From positions 496,001 through 560,000 of the forward strand of contig NC_019942.1 in NCBI RefSeq assembly GCF_000327505.1: DNA of 64,000 nucleotides. Reading direction: 5' to 3'. Source of the DNA: Aciduliprofundum sp. MAR08-339. GTDB lineage: Archaea; Thermoplasmatota; Thermoplasmata; Thermoplasmatales; Aciduliprofundaceae. The position numbers and the translations under genes were made by a program. The notes below the pieces were generated by a model. The model was not told the origin of the DNA. It ran no database searches and worked only from the letters and a program-made list of their open reading frames with translations. Below are positions 43,029-52,153 of the stretch, piece by piece. Position 1 is the first letter of the stretch. Each line of letters opens with the position of its first letter.

Positions 43029-44153
43029 TCATCTGAACTTTTCGAGCACCGAGTCAAATATTTCCATACCCCTTCTTATATCTTCCTCGCTTGCCGCGTA
43101 GGAGAAGCGAATGTGCTGTGTGCCAATCTTTCCGAATGCGTTTCCAGGGGTGCACAGCACACCTCTTTTCACAACCTCTTTCACTATCTCCACCGGGTCG
43201 GCGTTAAGTTCTATCCTGGGGAATATGTAAAATGCTCCCCGTGGGAAATTGGGTTTCACACCATCCATCTTTCTGAGCAAATCGTATATAAGATCCCTTC
43301 TTCTTCTGAATTTCTCAACCATCATATCTGAGTAGTACTTGCTCTTTCTGATTGCGGTTAGGGCCGCGTACTCAATTGGGCTCTGTGGACATGCCACGGA
43401 GTAGTAGTGTATCTTTCCGATCTGCTCCACATACTCCTTGGGAGCGATCAGGTATCCAAGGCGCCATCCGGTCATGGCGAACTCTTTTGAGAATGAGTTT
43501 ACAAAAATGAGTTTGTCGTATCTTCCCAGGAAGGTTCTGGGTGCACCCTCGTAGATTATGTTAAAGTAAACCTCATCGGAAATTATTATCAAATCGTTAT
43601 CCTCTGCAATATCTACCACCATTTTTATGTGCTCCTCGTCAATTATTCCTCCCGTTGGGTTGTTTGGATAGTTCAGAATTATGGCCTTCGTTTTCTTCGT
43701 TATCCTCTCCTGCAGGTCCTCCTGCGTGGGCATAAAATCGTTTTCCTGCAGAATTGGATAGGCCACAGGTTTTCCTCCGGCAATTATGGTATGAGGCTTG
43801 TAGAGCACGAAGCCCGGATCCGGATAAAGAACCTCGTCGCCGGGGTCTATGAGGGAGAGCATGGTTGCCAGCATACCTTCCGTGGCTCCCACAGTTATTA
43901 GGACATTCTCGGCGGTTATATCTGCATATTTTGAAAATTTCTCCGCTATAGCCTCTCTAAGTTCCGGAAATCCCTTTGAGGGACCATATTTGTTGTAACC
44001 TCTCTCCACCGCTTCCCTTATGGCATCAAGAGCTTCGGGGGGTGGCTGAAAGTCGGGCTCTCCGAGACCAAGATTGATGACCTCTCCCTGGGCCATATCA
44101 AAAATCTTTCTTATCCCAGAGAGTTCAATGCCCATAACTCTGTTTGAGAACAT
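43029..44153 (-). CDS. Class I/II PLP aminotransferase
   Basis: A 374-residue fold type I aminotransferase. Features are INLGLGEPDFQPP, YGPSKGFPELREAIA, NYPNNPTGG, ISDEVYFNI, SFSKEFAMTGWRLGY with the PLP lysine, and the substrate-binding Arg in IRFSYAAS. This is the archaeal aspartate/aromatic/branched-chain group; substrate cannot be fixed from sequence. It is divergent from the carboxypeptidase gene. A role in amino-acid catabolism feeding the nearby aldehyde oxidoreductase is plausible. Confidence 0.9.
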   Translation of the reverse strand: MFSNRVMGIELSGIRKIFDMAQGEVINLGLGEPDFQPPPEALDAIREAVERGYNKYGPSKGFPELREAIAEKFSKYADITAENVLITVGATEGMLATMLSLIDPGDEVLYPDPGFVLYKPHTIIAGGKPVAYPILQENDFMPTQEDLQERITKKTKAIILNYPNNPTGGIIDEEHIKMVVDIAEDNDLIIISDEVYFNIIYEGAPRTFLGRYDKLIFVNSFSKEFAMTGWRLGYLIAPKEYVEQIGKIHYYSVACPQSPIEYAALTAIRKSKYYSDMMVEKFRRRRDLIYDLLRKMDGVKPNFPRGAFYIFPRIELNADPVEIVKEVVKRGVLCTPGNAFGKIGTQHIRFSYAASEEDIRRGMEIFDSVLEKFR

Positions 44154-44252
44154 AGGTGCGAAAAGGAATTAAAGGAATTAAATATTTCCATTGCTAAATA
44201 ATAGCACGATTAAGTTTATCTAATGGAATGTCATGCTTGCATGGTGATTCAA

Positions 44253-45743
44253 ATGGTGTTTGAGAATGAGGTAATAAAGGAAATTCTTGAAAAGTACAGG
44301 AGAATATGGGCCATTGGCCATGCATCCTCGGTGCTTGGCTGGGATATGGAGGTTAACATGCCCAAGGAAGGGATTGTGGAAAGGAGTGTTGCTGAGGGAG
44401 AACTTGCCATACTGTCCCAGGAGTTTCTTCTCAAACCAGAATTTGTGGAACTTGTGAACCGTGCAGACTCCGTTGAGGGACTAAACGAGTACGAAAGAGG
44501 AGTCGTCAGGGTGCTGAAGAGAAGAATAAAGATTGAAAGTTCATTCCCTCCAGAGTTTGTCAAGGAATTGAGTGAGACAACAAGCAGAGCCACTGCCGTG
44601 TGGAAGGAGGCTAGGGAGAAGAACGATTATGATAAATTTGCACCCTGGCTCGATAAAATAATGGATCTTGGAAAGAGGGCGGCCGATTATCTTGGTTATG
44701 AGAGGTATCCCTATGATGCCCTGCTGGATCTCTTTGAGGAGGGTCTGACCACAGAGGATGTTGAGAGGATGTTTGATGTGGTTGAAAGGAGACTCAAACC
44801 CATTCTTGAGAGAATTTTGAGTGAGGGAAAGGTTCCAAGGGAGCATCCACTTGAGAAGTTGAAGTATGAGCGTGCCAGTATGGAGAGTGTGAACAGGGAA
44901 ATTTTGAAGATGTTTGGATTTCCTCTGGGTGTACGTTCCCGCATAGATGTTTCTGCGCATCCATTTACCACGGAGTTCGGTCTGAAGGATGTGAGAATAA
45001 CCACAAGGTATGAGGGAGTTGATTTTCGTCGCACGATCCTGAGCACGGTGCACGAGTTTGGCCACGCCCTTTACGAATTGCAGCAGGATGAGCGATTCAT
45101 GTTCACACCCATAATAGGGGGTGTGTCCCTTGGCATTCACGAATCCCAATCCCGGTTCTGGGAAAACATCGTTGGAAGGAGCATGGAGTTTGCTGAGTTG
45201 ATTTACCCTGTTCTGAATGAAAATGTGTCGGGTATAGGAGATTACACCCCAGAGGACATTTACTGGTATATGAACATAGTGCGTCTCGATTACATAAGAA
45301 CGGAGGCGGATGTTGTGACCTACAATTTCCACATACTGCTTCGCTTCAAACTGGAGAAAATAATGATCAATGAGGGCATAGATGCAAAGGATCTACCTGA
45401 ACTATGGAATGATGAGATGGAGAATCTTCTGGGAATAAGACCAAAGAACTATGCTGAGGGTATACTCCAGGATATACACTGGGCCCACGGCACAATAGGT
45501 TATTTCCCCACATACTCAATAGGTACAATGCTGGCGGCCCAGATTGCAGAGCACATGAGAAGGGATGTAAATATAGAGGATTCAATAAAGAATGGTGAGT
45601 TCCAGCCCATAAAGGACTGGCTCAGGGAGAAGGTTCACAGGTACGGCTCAATTTATCCGCCAAAGGAACTTTTGAGGAGAGGTCTCGGGGAGGATTTCAA
45701 TCCGGAGTACTTCATAAGGTACGTTGAATCAAAGTACCTTTGA
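44253..45743 (+). CDS. M32 metallocarboxypeptidase
   Basis: A 496-residue zinc or cobalt carboxypeptidase of family M32 (Thermococcus/Thermus carboxypeptidase type). The metal motif HEFGHALYE is in STVHEFGHALYELQQ, then GIHESQSRFWENIVGRS with the third ligand Glu, and ADVVTYNFHILLRFKLE. The frame opens at 44223, but GGTGAT lies 4 nt before ATG 44253 and the resulting length is typical. It trims C-terminal residues from peptides taken up or released inside the cell. Confidence 0.92.
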   Translation: MVFENEVIKEILEKYRRIWAIGHASSVLGWDMEVNMPKEGIVERSVAEGELAILSQEFLLKPEFVELVNRADSVEGLNEYERGVVRVLKRRIKIESSFPPEFVKELSETTSRATAVWKEAREKNDYDKFAPWLDKIMDLGKRAADYLGYERYPYDALLDLFEEGLTTEDVERMFDVVERRLKPILERILSEGKVPREHPLEKLKYERASMESVNREILKMFGFPLGVRSRIDVSAHPFTTEFGLKDVRITTRYEGVDFRRTILSTVHEFGHALYELQQDERFMFTPIIGGVSLGIHESQSRFWENIVGRSMEFAELIYPVLNENVSGIGDYTPEDIYWYMNIVRLDYIRTEADVVTYNFHILLRFKLEKIMINEGIDAKDLPELWNDEMENLLGIRPKNYAEGILQDIHWAHGTIGYFPTYSIGTMLAAQIAEHMRRDVNIEDSIKNGEFQPIKDWLREKVHRYGSIYPPKELLRRGLGEDFNPEYFIRYVESKYL

Positions 45744-45800
45744 TTTTTGCGAAAAATTATATACCTCCTCTTTCATACCTTTTTTAAGGAGGCTTAGAAA

Positions 45801-46628
45801 ATGGGTTTGCTTGCTTTCATAGGTATACCGATAGTGGAGGATATAATTGCCTTTTTCATAACCCTCGTGGCAATTTTTGCACTCATAGGCATAAACGACA
45901 AACTTAGAAATTCGGGGAAATTGAGCATCAACGTATCCAGAAAGGTTATACACACATTCGCAGCACCGATTTATGTGTTCTTCTTTCCCTTTTACTCTAG
46001 CTCATGGTACTCTCCAATCATTGCGTCCATAGTGCCCCTCATTTTCGCTTTGAAATTTTTAACAATTGGGCTGGGAATATCAAGGGATGAGGCCTTTGTC
46101 AACACTATGTCCCGTTCTGGAGATCCCAAGGAGTTGCTCAGAGGGACATTCTACTACACCCTGATAATGATTTTCGTCTCCATCTTCTGGTGGACACATC
46201 CTCTTGCCCTCATATCCTTCTCTATCCTTGCCTTCGGCGATGGTTTTGCAGATATTGTTGGAAGGAATTACGGGAAGAGAAAGTTGAAGGTGCCCGCAGG
46301 AACGAAGACAATCGAGGGTTCCCTGCTTGGAATGTTCCTTATAGGGTTTACCCTAACCCTGCTCATGATTTTCCTTTACGGGTTGATGGGTGTGGGTGTT
46401 TACTCCTCTGGGAATCTCGTCTACACGTACAGCATTGGAACTGTGGCCCAGTGGTTTGTGCCCATTTTGATTCTATCCATAGTTGCCTCTGTTGTTGAAT
46501 TATTCAGCCCCCATGATGTGGATAATATAATCATACCCGCATCTGTGATTGTGATGGGTATAATCTTGATCGCTCTGGGTCTCTGGCCGGGTATACACAC
46601 CTTCTGGGAACCATTCTGGGGATTGTGA
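45801..46628 (+). CDS. Polyprenol/phytol kinase-like membrane protein (CTP-dependent family)
   Basis: A 275-residue membrane protein with about seven hydrophobic segments, related to dolichol kinase, phytol kinase and CDP-diglyceride synthases. Motifs are SRKVIHTFAAP, ILAFGDGFADIVGRNYGKRK and PAGTKTIEGSLLG, and a final SPHDVDNIIIP. These fit the phosphorylation of an isoprenoid alcohol. AAGGAGG precedes the start. Its stop overlaps the start of the isopentenyl phosphate kinase gene, suggesting a shared isoprenoid pathway. Confidence 0.83.
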   Translation: MGLLAFIGIPIVEDIIAFFITLVAIFALIGINDKLRNSGKLSINVSRKVIHTFAAPIYVFFFPFYSSSWYSPIIASIVPLIFALKFLTIGLGISRDEAFVNTMSRSGDPKELLRGTFYYTLIMIFVSIFWWTHPLALISFSILAFGDGFADIVGRNYGKRKLKVPAGTKTIEGSLLGMFLIGFTLTLLMIFLYGLMGVGVYSSGNLVYTYSIGTVAQWFVPILILSIVASVVELFSPHDVDNIIIPASVIVMGIILIALGLWPGIHTFWEPFWGL

Positions 46629-47440
46629 TGCCCACCCTCCCTCTTCCAGGTCTCACTGTGATAAAACTCGGCGGCTCGGTACTCACAGATAAGTCCCGAC
46701 CATATTCTTTGATGGAAGAGAGAATTAGGGAAATTGGGAAGGAACTTGGAGAGGTTTTTGAGAGGATGATAATAGTGCATGGTGTGGGCTCTTTAGGTCA
46801 TCCTCCGGTTAAGGAGTACCACCTTTACAGGGGTTACGAAAGTGGGGAGGATCTGGTAAATCTTGCCCATACCCAGTCCCTCGTTTTTATTTTGAGAACC
46901 AGACTGGCAGATGCACTTAGGAACCAGGGCATACCGGCCATGATATTCCTTCCCAGCAGCGTTATTGTTGCTGAAAATGAAAAAATAAAGGAATTTTACA
47001 GCGAATCCATTGAGAAATTTTTGGATCTTGGTATGGTTCCCCTCATCGGAGGGGATATGGTCTACGACGAGGTCAGAGGTTTCTCTGTTTGTTCGGGAGA
47101 CACCATCGCTCTGCATCTGGCAGCACGGTTAAATGCAAAACGCCTGATCTTTGTCTCCGATGTGAATGGAATTTACACGGAGGATCCGAAGACCAACGAG
47201 AATGCCCGATTGATAAGGGAGATAAGTTTAGATGATATACAGAACAGAGCCCAAGTATCCGGTTCTGCTGGGATAGATGTAACCTCGGGTATGAAGGGTA
47301 AAATTGAAAAACTGAAGAGTTATGCGCATCTCCTAAAAGATACGGAGATAGTATTTCTATCAATGATGAATTACGGAAATTTAATAGGATATGCGCTTGG
47401 TGAGAGTGCAGAATTTACAAGGGTGAAAATAAAAAAATAG
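46628..47440 (+). CDS. Isopentenyl phosphate kinase
   Basis: A 270-residue amino-acid-kinase-fold enzyme that phosphorylates isopentenyl phosphate to IPP in the archaeal mevalonate pathway. It has VIKLGGSVLTDK, IIVHGVGSLGHP with the His characteristic of IPK, LIGGDMVYDE, FVSDVNGIYTEDP and DVTSGMKGKIEKL. ATG 46628 overlaps the previous stop (TGATG). Coupling with a polyprenol-kinase-like gene could mean that it also acts on longer isoprenyl phosphates. Confidence 0.9.
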   Translation: MPTLPLPGLTVIKLGGSVLTDKSRPYSLMEERIREIGKELGEVFERMIIVHGVGSLGHPPVKEYHLYRGYESGEDLVNLAHTQSLVFILRTRLADALRNQGIPAMIFLPSSVIVAENEKIKEFYSESIEKFLDLGMVPLIGGDMVYDEVRGFSVCSGDTIALHLAARLNAKRLIFVSDVNGIYTEDPKTNENARLIREISLDDIQNRAQVSGSAGIDVTSGMKGKIEKLKSYAHLLKDTEIVFLSMMNYGNLIGYALGESAEFTRVKIKK

Positions 47441-47456
47441 AGGGTGTTTAAAATAT

Positions 47457-47726
47457 TTAGAGGTACTTTATCTTGCTGGATGCCCTGAACACAAATTTCT
47501 TCTTCTCAGGAACGTTAATAACTTCCTTTGTGCGCGGATTTCTTGCCTTCCTTGCCTTCTGTACACGGCGCTCAAATATCCCAAATCCCACGAGATTTAC
47601 CTTGTTTCCATTGTTTACCTGCTCGACGACCTCATCAACAAAGGCCCTTATCACTGCTCTTGCCTGCTTCTGGCTCACTCCAGTCTTCTTGGCAACAGTT
47701 TTTGCCAACTCGCTAATTCCTACCAT
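47457..47726 (-). CDS. HU-family DNA-binding protein (HTa-like)
   Basis: An 89-residue HU/IHF fold protein: MVGISELAKTVAKKTGVSQKQ, NLVGFGIFERRVQKARKARNPRT and a C-terminal VFRASSKIKYL. The arm contains RNPRTKEVINVP, with the intercalating Pro. HU is bacterial; within archaea the order Thermoplasmatales uses such a protein (HTa) to coat the chromosome instead of histones. GGGGTGAC precedes the start and a TATA-like ATTTATAC lies upstream. Confidence 0.94.
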   Translation of the reverse strand: MVGISELAKTVAKKTGVSQKQARAVIRAFVDEVVEQVNNGNKVNLVGFGIFERRVQKARKARNPRTKEVINVPEKKKFVFRASSKIKYL

Positions 47727-47894
47727 TTTTAGTCACCCCAATGAAGGTATTGCCATTCTTGTATAAATATTTTTTTGTTAGAATTACATTGAGAAGCCGT
47801 GTAGCACGCTTTTATAAATTTATTTACATTTAATAGGTTTTCCACAAATGCCGTAAATGGCAAAGTTTTTTAATGTTGTGTGCGTAGAGATTGT

Positions 47895-48197
47895 GTGAAT
47901 CAAAGGAAAAAATACATGCAGCGAATTGCAAGGGAAAGAATAAAAATTCTTTACGAACTGGCACAGAATGAGGCCATGAATGGTGATGAAGAACTTGCCA
48001 GAAGGTATGTGGATCATATTTTGAATTTATCTCGTAAGTACAATGTGCGCCTTCCAGGGTATATGAAAATGAGGATTTGCAAAAAATGCCACAGTTTTCT
48101 GCTACCCGGAAAAACGGCGCAGGTCAGACTTAAAAAGGGAAAGGTTGTGATAAAATGTCTCAAATGCGGAACGTACAAAAGATATCCATATAGATGA
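47895..48197 (+). CDS. rnp4: RNase P protein subunit 4 (Rpp21)
   Basis: A 100-residue zinc-ribbon protein of archaeal RNase P. Helical N-terminus (RIARERIKILYELAQNEA) is followed by CKKCHSF and CLKCGTYKRYPY, the two zinc-binding Cys pairs. The frame opens at GTG 47880; GTG 47895 is preferred because a TATA-like TTTTTTAAT lies about 26 nt ahead. RNase P RNA is in the same window at 62243-62631. Confidence 0.88.
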   Translation: MNQRKKYMQRIARERIKILYELAQNEAMNGDEELARRYVDHILNLSRKYNVRLPGYMKMRICKKCHSFLLPGKTAQVRLKKGKVVIKCLKCGTYKRYPYR

Positions 48198-48431
48198 TCA
48201 TTCAGATATCGTTTCCAGCTGGAACAGAACGTTGTATCCCCTGAGCGTTTCGTGCACTTTATCGGCGAACCAGATTGCGTCCTTCACCGTTGCCCCATTG
48301 TCCCACTCGTATACCATATCGTATGTACCTGTTATCGGCTTGAATCCAAGAGACTGCAGTCTGCTCATGATCTCGCTGGGGTTTGCTCCTTCGCTGTTGA
48401 AGGTTATCTTCAGGTAAGTTTTCATTCCCAT
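48198..48431 (-). CDS. Small conserved-looking protein, possible ACT-like fold
   Basis: A 77-residue protein starting MGMKTYLKITFNSEG. Strand-helix-strand spacing (TYLKITFN, ANPSEIMSRLQSLGF, MVYEWDNG, VKDAIWFADKVHETL, NVLFQLETI) suggests a ferredoxin-like or ACT-like fold. No family is recognised. A TATA-like TTAATAAATA lies about 26 nt upstream of 48431. It is tail to tail with rnp4, with no gap. Confidence 0.65.
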   Translation of the reverse strand: MGMKTYLKITFNSEGANPSEIMSRLQSLGFKPITGTYDMVYEWDNGATVKDAIWFADKVHETLRGYNVLFQLETISE

Positions 48432-48520
48432 AACGTGGGGGAATTGCATAATCAATATTTATTAATTTTCCCTCGGATATCAGGGATAAAATCTAAATCA
48501 TTGATGATTATATACTCCCA

Positions 48521-49459
48521 ATGGTTTCATCGTTTCATCTCAAGAACCGCCTGATTCTGTTCATCCTTATGGTTATAATCACAATACTGCTGGGAAGTTT
48601 GGGCTATGTGCTCATTAAGGTTTTTGTGGAGCATCAGAGTGCAAGCCTCACCAATGCCATATACTTCAGCGTTGTCACTATATCCACCCTGGGCCATTAT
48701 CCTGCAGGTGTTGACCTGCAAAGCGAGGTGGGTAAGTGGTTCACCATAATTTACCTGATCTTCGGGCTTGGCGTGATTTTCGGGGGTATTCAGGCTCTTC
48801 TTGGTCCTTGGATAGAGTTGAAGGTAAGGAGCGCGGTTCATGGTGAGAAACTGCCTGTTCCTGAAGATGCCCATGTTATAATTGCAGGATACAATGATGT
48901 GGCGGATATAATAGTGGAGGAACTGGATTTGCTGGGCATACCATTCGTGATTGTGGATGAAAATGCTCCTTCAACTTACCCTGCTGTGATTGGCAAACCC
49001 ACGGAAATGGAAAATCTCATGAAAGCCAACATAAGCAGAGCCAGAGCCCTCCTCGCAATAGGGAGCAGCGAGATTAATGCTGTGACCACACTCACTGCTA
49101 GAAATATGAATGAGAGGTTGAACATAATAGCCCTTGCCGAAAACTCCGGTGTAGGGGATATACTGAAAAAGAGTGGGGCAAATTTTGTGATAAGAAAGGA
49201 CGAAATAATAAGTTCCGTTATATCTCACTGGGTAAATGAGGACCTGACCCATAAATTTACTGGGGAGATATTCCAGGACACTCATATTTTGGAAAAAAGG
49301 ATTGAAAGTGAAACCACTGTGATGGAAATGGGTAAGAGGATGAAGAATGCCATCATAATAGGGGTTTATAGGGGTGGTGAGTTGTTCGTAAATCCCGCCC
49401 CCCAGTTCATTCTGCACCCTGGTGATGTGGTTATACTTTTGAAGGGGGTGTCTGGATGA
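48521..49459 (+). CDS. Two-span potassium-channel-like protein with RCK domain
   Basis: A 312-residue MthK-like protein. Two membrane segments flank a pore loop, SVVTISTLGHYPAG, aligned with the TVGYGD selectivity filter of K+ channels but reading TLGHYP. An RCK/TrkA-N domain follows (VIIAGYNDVADIIVEELDL) and a TrkA-C domain ends the protein (NAIIIGVYRGGELFVNP). The GxGxxG nucleotide motif is changed to GYND. It overlaps a second RCK gene by ATGA. Ion choice cannot be assumed to be potassium. Confidence 0.85.
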   Translation: MVSSFHLKNRLILFILMVIITILLGSLGYVLIKVFVEHQSASLTNAIYFSVVTISTLGHYPAGVDLQSEVGKWFTIIYLIFGLGVIFGGIQALLGPWIELKVRSAVHGEKLPVPEDAHVIIAGYNDVADIIVEELDLLGIPFVIVDENAPSTYPAVIGKPTEMENLMKANISRARALLAIGSSEINAVTTLTARNMNERLNIIALAENSGVGDILKKSGANFVIRKDEIISSVISHWVNEDLTHKFTGEIFQDTHILEKRIESETTVMEMGKRMKNAIIIGVYRGGELFVNPAPQFILHPGDVVILLKGVSG

Positions 49460-50076
49460 TACTATGTGGTTACAACGATTTAACCAGGCGACTTGGGGGC
49501 ACGATTATAGATGTGAAGGCCGAGGGAGAGGGGGCAATAAAGGGAGACCCATCCAGGGAAGAGGTTCTTTTGAAGGCTGGAATAGAGAGGGAAAGGGTGC
49601 TCATTGCCGCCACCGAAAGCGATGAGAAAAACATATACATAACGCTGCTTGCAAAGAAACTCAATCCGGGAATAAAGGTAGCGGTCATCGTCAGTAAGGC
49701 TGAGAATGTCAGAAAGGCCTATCAGGCAGGTGCTGATTATGCTGTACTTGAGAGTGAGATCGTTGGCAGGGAGATTTTGAGATTCCTTCTCGCCCCTCGT
49801 GTGGCCTCTTTCATAGATAGAATAATGATCTCTGGAGATCTGAGTATTGTTGGATTGAATTTGCCCGATAGGTACTCCGGCAAGAAAATAAAAGACACTG
49901 ATATACGCAGGAAGATTGGAATTATTGTGGGCATAAAGAGAGGGGATAAATTTATAAAGAAACCGGGTCCAAACGAGGTGCTGAGAAAGGGTGATGTGCT
50001 CATATTCATCCTTCAGGGAAAAGAAATAAATAAAATAAAGGGAATAATGGGACAATGGATTTTACCCAAGGACTAG
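49456..50076 (+). CDS. Separate RCK/TrkA-domain protein
   Basis: A 206-residue protein with a shortened TrkA-N fold (MILCGYNDLTRRL, IKGDPSREEVLLKAGIERERVLIAATES) and a TrkA-C domain (LSIVGLNLPDRYSGKK, VLIFILQGKEINK). It lacks a full Rossmann start but keeps the GYND motif seen in its upstream partner. The ATGA overlap indicates that the two assemble as the paired RCK ring of one channel. Confidence 0.85.
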   Translation: MILCGYNDLTRRLGGTIIDVKAEGEGAIKGDPSREEVLLKAGIERERVLIAATESDEKNIYITLLAKKLNPGIKVAVIVSKAENVRKAYQAGADYAVLESEIVGREILRFLLAPRVASFIDRIMISGDLSIVGLNLPDRYSGKKIKDTDIRRKIGIIVGIKRGDKFIKKPGPNEVLRKGDVLIFILQGKEINKIKGIMGQWILPKD

Positions 50077-50831
50077 TGGAAACTGCCTACAAGGCGTACG
50101 AGAAGAAACTTTTGAAGATTGTGAAGGAGGGAAAGATTCCAGGGCATGTGGGTATAATTATGGATGGAAATCGTCGGTTTGCAAAGGAGCTGGGTATGAA
50201 ACCCTCGGATGGGCATATGAAGGGTCGCGATAAATTGGAGGAGGTAATTGACTGGTGCAGGGAAGTTGGCATAAAAATACTCACCGTTTATGCCTTCTCC
50301 ACAGAGAATTTCAGCAGAAGCCGTGAGGAAGTGCTTGAATTGATGCGCCTTTTTGTTGAGAATCTGAAGAGGGCGGCTGATGACGAGCGGGTGCATGAAA
50401 ACGGGATAAGGATAAGGGTCATTGGGCAGAGGGAGATCCTTCCAGAGGATCTTCAAAGGGCCATAGATTACGCAGAGGAGAGAACGAAAAATTATGATAA
50501 GTTCTTTTTCAACATAGCCATTGCCTACGGTGGAAGGGAGGAAATAGTGAAGGCCATAAAGGAGATTGCCCAGGAGGTAAAGGAGGGCAAACTTAAAATT
50601 GAGGATATTGACGAAAACGAGGTCAGAAAGCACCTGTACACTGCAGAACTACCGGATCCTGACCTGATACTTCGCACATCTGGCGAGGAGAGAATAAGCA
50701 ATTTTCTACTTTGGCAGAGCGCCTACAGTGAGTTTTACTTCGCTGACATATACTGGCCCACGTTTCGTAAGATTGACTTTCTCAGGGCTATAAGGGACTA
50801 CCAGTTGAGGCAGAGGCGGTTTGGAAGGTGA
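50055..50831 (+). CDS. uppS: cis-Polyprenyl diphosphate synthase (UppS family)
   Basis: A 258-residue Z-prenyltransferase making the long polyprenyl carrier lipid for glycosylation. Motifs are HVGIIMDGNRRFAKELG (catalytic Asp), GHMKGRDKLEEV, YAFSTENFSRS, IAYGGREEI and DLILRTSGEERISNFLLWQSAY. Archaeal members make polyprenyl rather than undecaprenyl products. It overlaps the RCK gene by 22 nt and is followed 4 nt later by a riboflavin-pathway reductase. Confidence 0.94.
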   Translation: MDFTQGLVETAYKAYEKKLLKIVKEGKIPGHVGIIMDGNRRFAKELGMKPSDGHMKGRDKLEEVIDWCREVGIKILTVYAFSTENFSRSREEVLELMRLFVENLKRAADDERVHENGIRIRVIGQREILPEDLQRAIDYAEERTKNYDKFFFNIAIAYGGREEIVKAIKEIAQEVKEGKLKIEDIDENEVRKHLYTAELPDPDLILRTSGEERISNFLLWQSAYSEFYFADIYWPTFRKIDFLRAIRDYQLRQRRFGR

Positions 50832-50835
50832 GATT

Positions 50836-51480
50836 ATGCGTCCCAGAGTAATTGTAAATGCAGCCATGAGTGTTGATGGCAAGATAGCCCTTGTTGGGGG
50901 AAGGAGAATAAAGATAAGCGATGAGGAAGATTTCAGACGAGTTCATCATCTTCGTGCCTCTGTGGATGCCATTCTCGTGGGAATAAACACGATAATCAAA
51001 GATGACCCAAAACTCACAGTCAAGGAGAAATTTGTGCCAGATGCTAAAAATCCCGTGCGCATTGTTCTTGATTCAAAGTTGCGTATTCCTGAGAATGCGA
51101 GGGTTTTAAATGATATGGCACCCACAATAATCGCCACCACAAAGGATGCACCACCAAGAGATTTGAACGCCGAGATAATAAGATGTGGATACAATCTTGT
51201 GGATCTGCATTGCCTCATGGAGGAACTCTGGAAAAGGGAAATAGGGAGTGTGATGGTTGAGGGAGGAAGCACGGTGATTTCCTCATTTCTGAGAGAGGGG
51301 CTTGTTGATGAACTCAACGTATTTGTCGGCTCCATGATCATAGGAGGAGACGCACCCACCCTTGTCTCAGGAAAGGGTGCCAGGTTTGCAGAGGAAACAA
51401 TTAAATTGAAACTGCTGGAATGCAAACCCCTTGGATATGGGGTTCTCTTGCGTTATGGTGTGAATTATGAAAGTGGATAG
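50836..51480 (+). CDS. 2,5-diamino-6-ribosylamino-pyrimidinone 5'-phosphate reductase
   Basis: A 214-residue RibD C-terminal-like reductase of riboflavin/F420 synthesis. It has VIVNAAMSVDGKIAL, DAILVGINTIIKDDPKLT, RIVLDSKLRIP, VEGGSTVISSFL and VFVGSMIIGGDAPTL. Archaea use a stand-alone reductase acting on the ribosylamino substrate. GGTGAG precedes ATG 50836; a TTG at 50821 is weaker. It overlaps the next gene by 14 nt. Confidence 0.9.
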   Translation: MRPRVIVNAAMSVDGKIALVGGRRIKISDEEDFRRVHHLRASVDAILVGINTIIKDDPKLTVKEKFVPDAKNPVRIVLDSKLRIPENARVLNDMAPTIIATTKDAPPRDLNAEIIRCGYNLVDLHCLMEELWKREIGSVMVEGGSTVISSFLREGLVDELNVFVGSMIIGGDAPTLVSGKGARFAEETIKLKLLECKPLGYGVLLRYGVNYESG

Positions 51481-52153
51481 AGATCGTGCCATCTATCTTG
51501 AAGATATAAATTCCCTGGTCATTGCGGATCTTCACATAGGCTACGAGGATGAACTTCGTGAGAGGGGAATAATCGTGCCCTCAATCTGGAGGAGTATGAA
51601 AAGAAGAATAATTACCTTGATGGAGCGCTATGGTGCGGAGCAACTAATAATATTGGGTGATGTGAAACACAGTATTTTACGCACTCCTCGGGAATTGAGT
51701 ATGTTTTTTCAGGATCTTCCATACGCTATAACGGCGGTTAAGGGCAATCATGATGGGGGCATAGAGGATATGGTTGATTTTGAAATTAAACCTGCAACGG
51801 GATTTCGTATGGGTAAATACGGATTCATACATGGACACTCTTGGCCAGGAGAGGGTGTTATGACAGCAGACATCCTCTTCATGGGACATATTCATCCGGA
51901 GATGGAATTTTTTGATTCTGTAAGCAAATCCACCAAGATGCCATGCCTGTTGCGTGGAAATTTAAGTGATAGGGGCGTGGAAAAATATGGGAAGAATGTA
52001 AAAATAGTTGTGCTTCCAGCCTTCAACCCACTTGTGGGTGCTGCTATCGGTAAACCTATTGGGCCACTTTTTAGAAATAAATTGGTTGGTGAAATGGAGG
52101 TATATCTTCTCAATGGCACATATCTGGGAAAATACAATATGAATCAACCTTGA
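51467..52153 (+). CDS. Calcineurin-like metallophosphoesterase
   Basis: A 228-residue phosphoesterase. Motifs are VIADLHIGYEDE, ILGDVKHSI, AVKGNHDGG, FIHGHSWPG and MGHIHPEM, the archaeal MJ0037-like group. Substrate unknown. It is coupled to the riboflavin reductase by overlap. Its 3' end overlaps the convergent amidotransferase gene by 44 nt. Confidence 0.88.
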   Translation: MKVDRDRAIYLEDINSLVIADLHIGYEDELRERGIIVPSIWRSMKRRIITLMERYGAEQLIILGDVKHSILRTPRELSMFFQDLPYAITAVKGNHDGGIEDMVDFEIKPATGFRMGKYGFIHGHSWPGEGVMTADILFMGHIHPEMEFFDSVSKSTKMPCLLRGNLSDRGVEKYGKNVKIVVLPAFNPLVGAAIGKPIGPLFRNKLVGEMEVYLLNGTYLGKYNMNQP

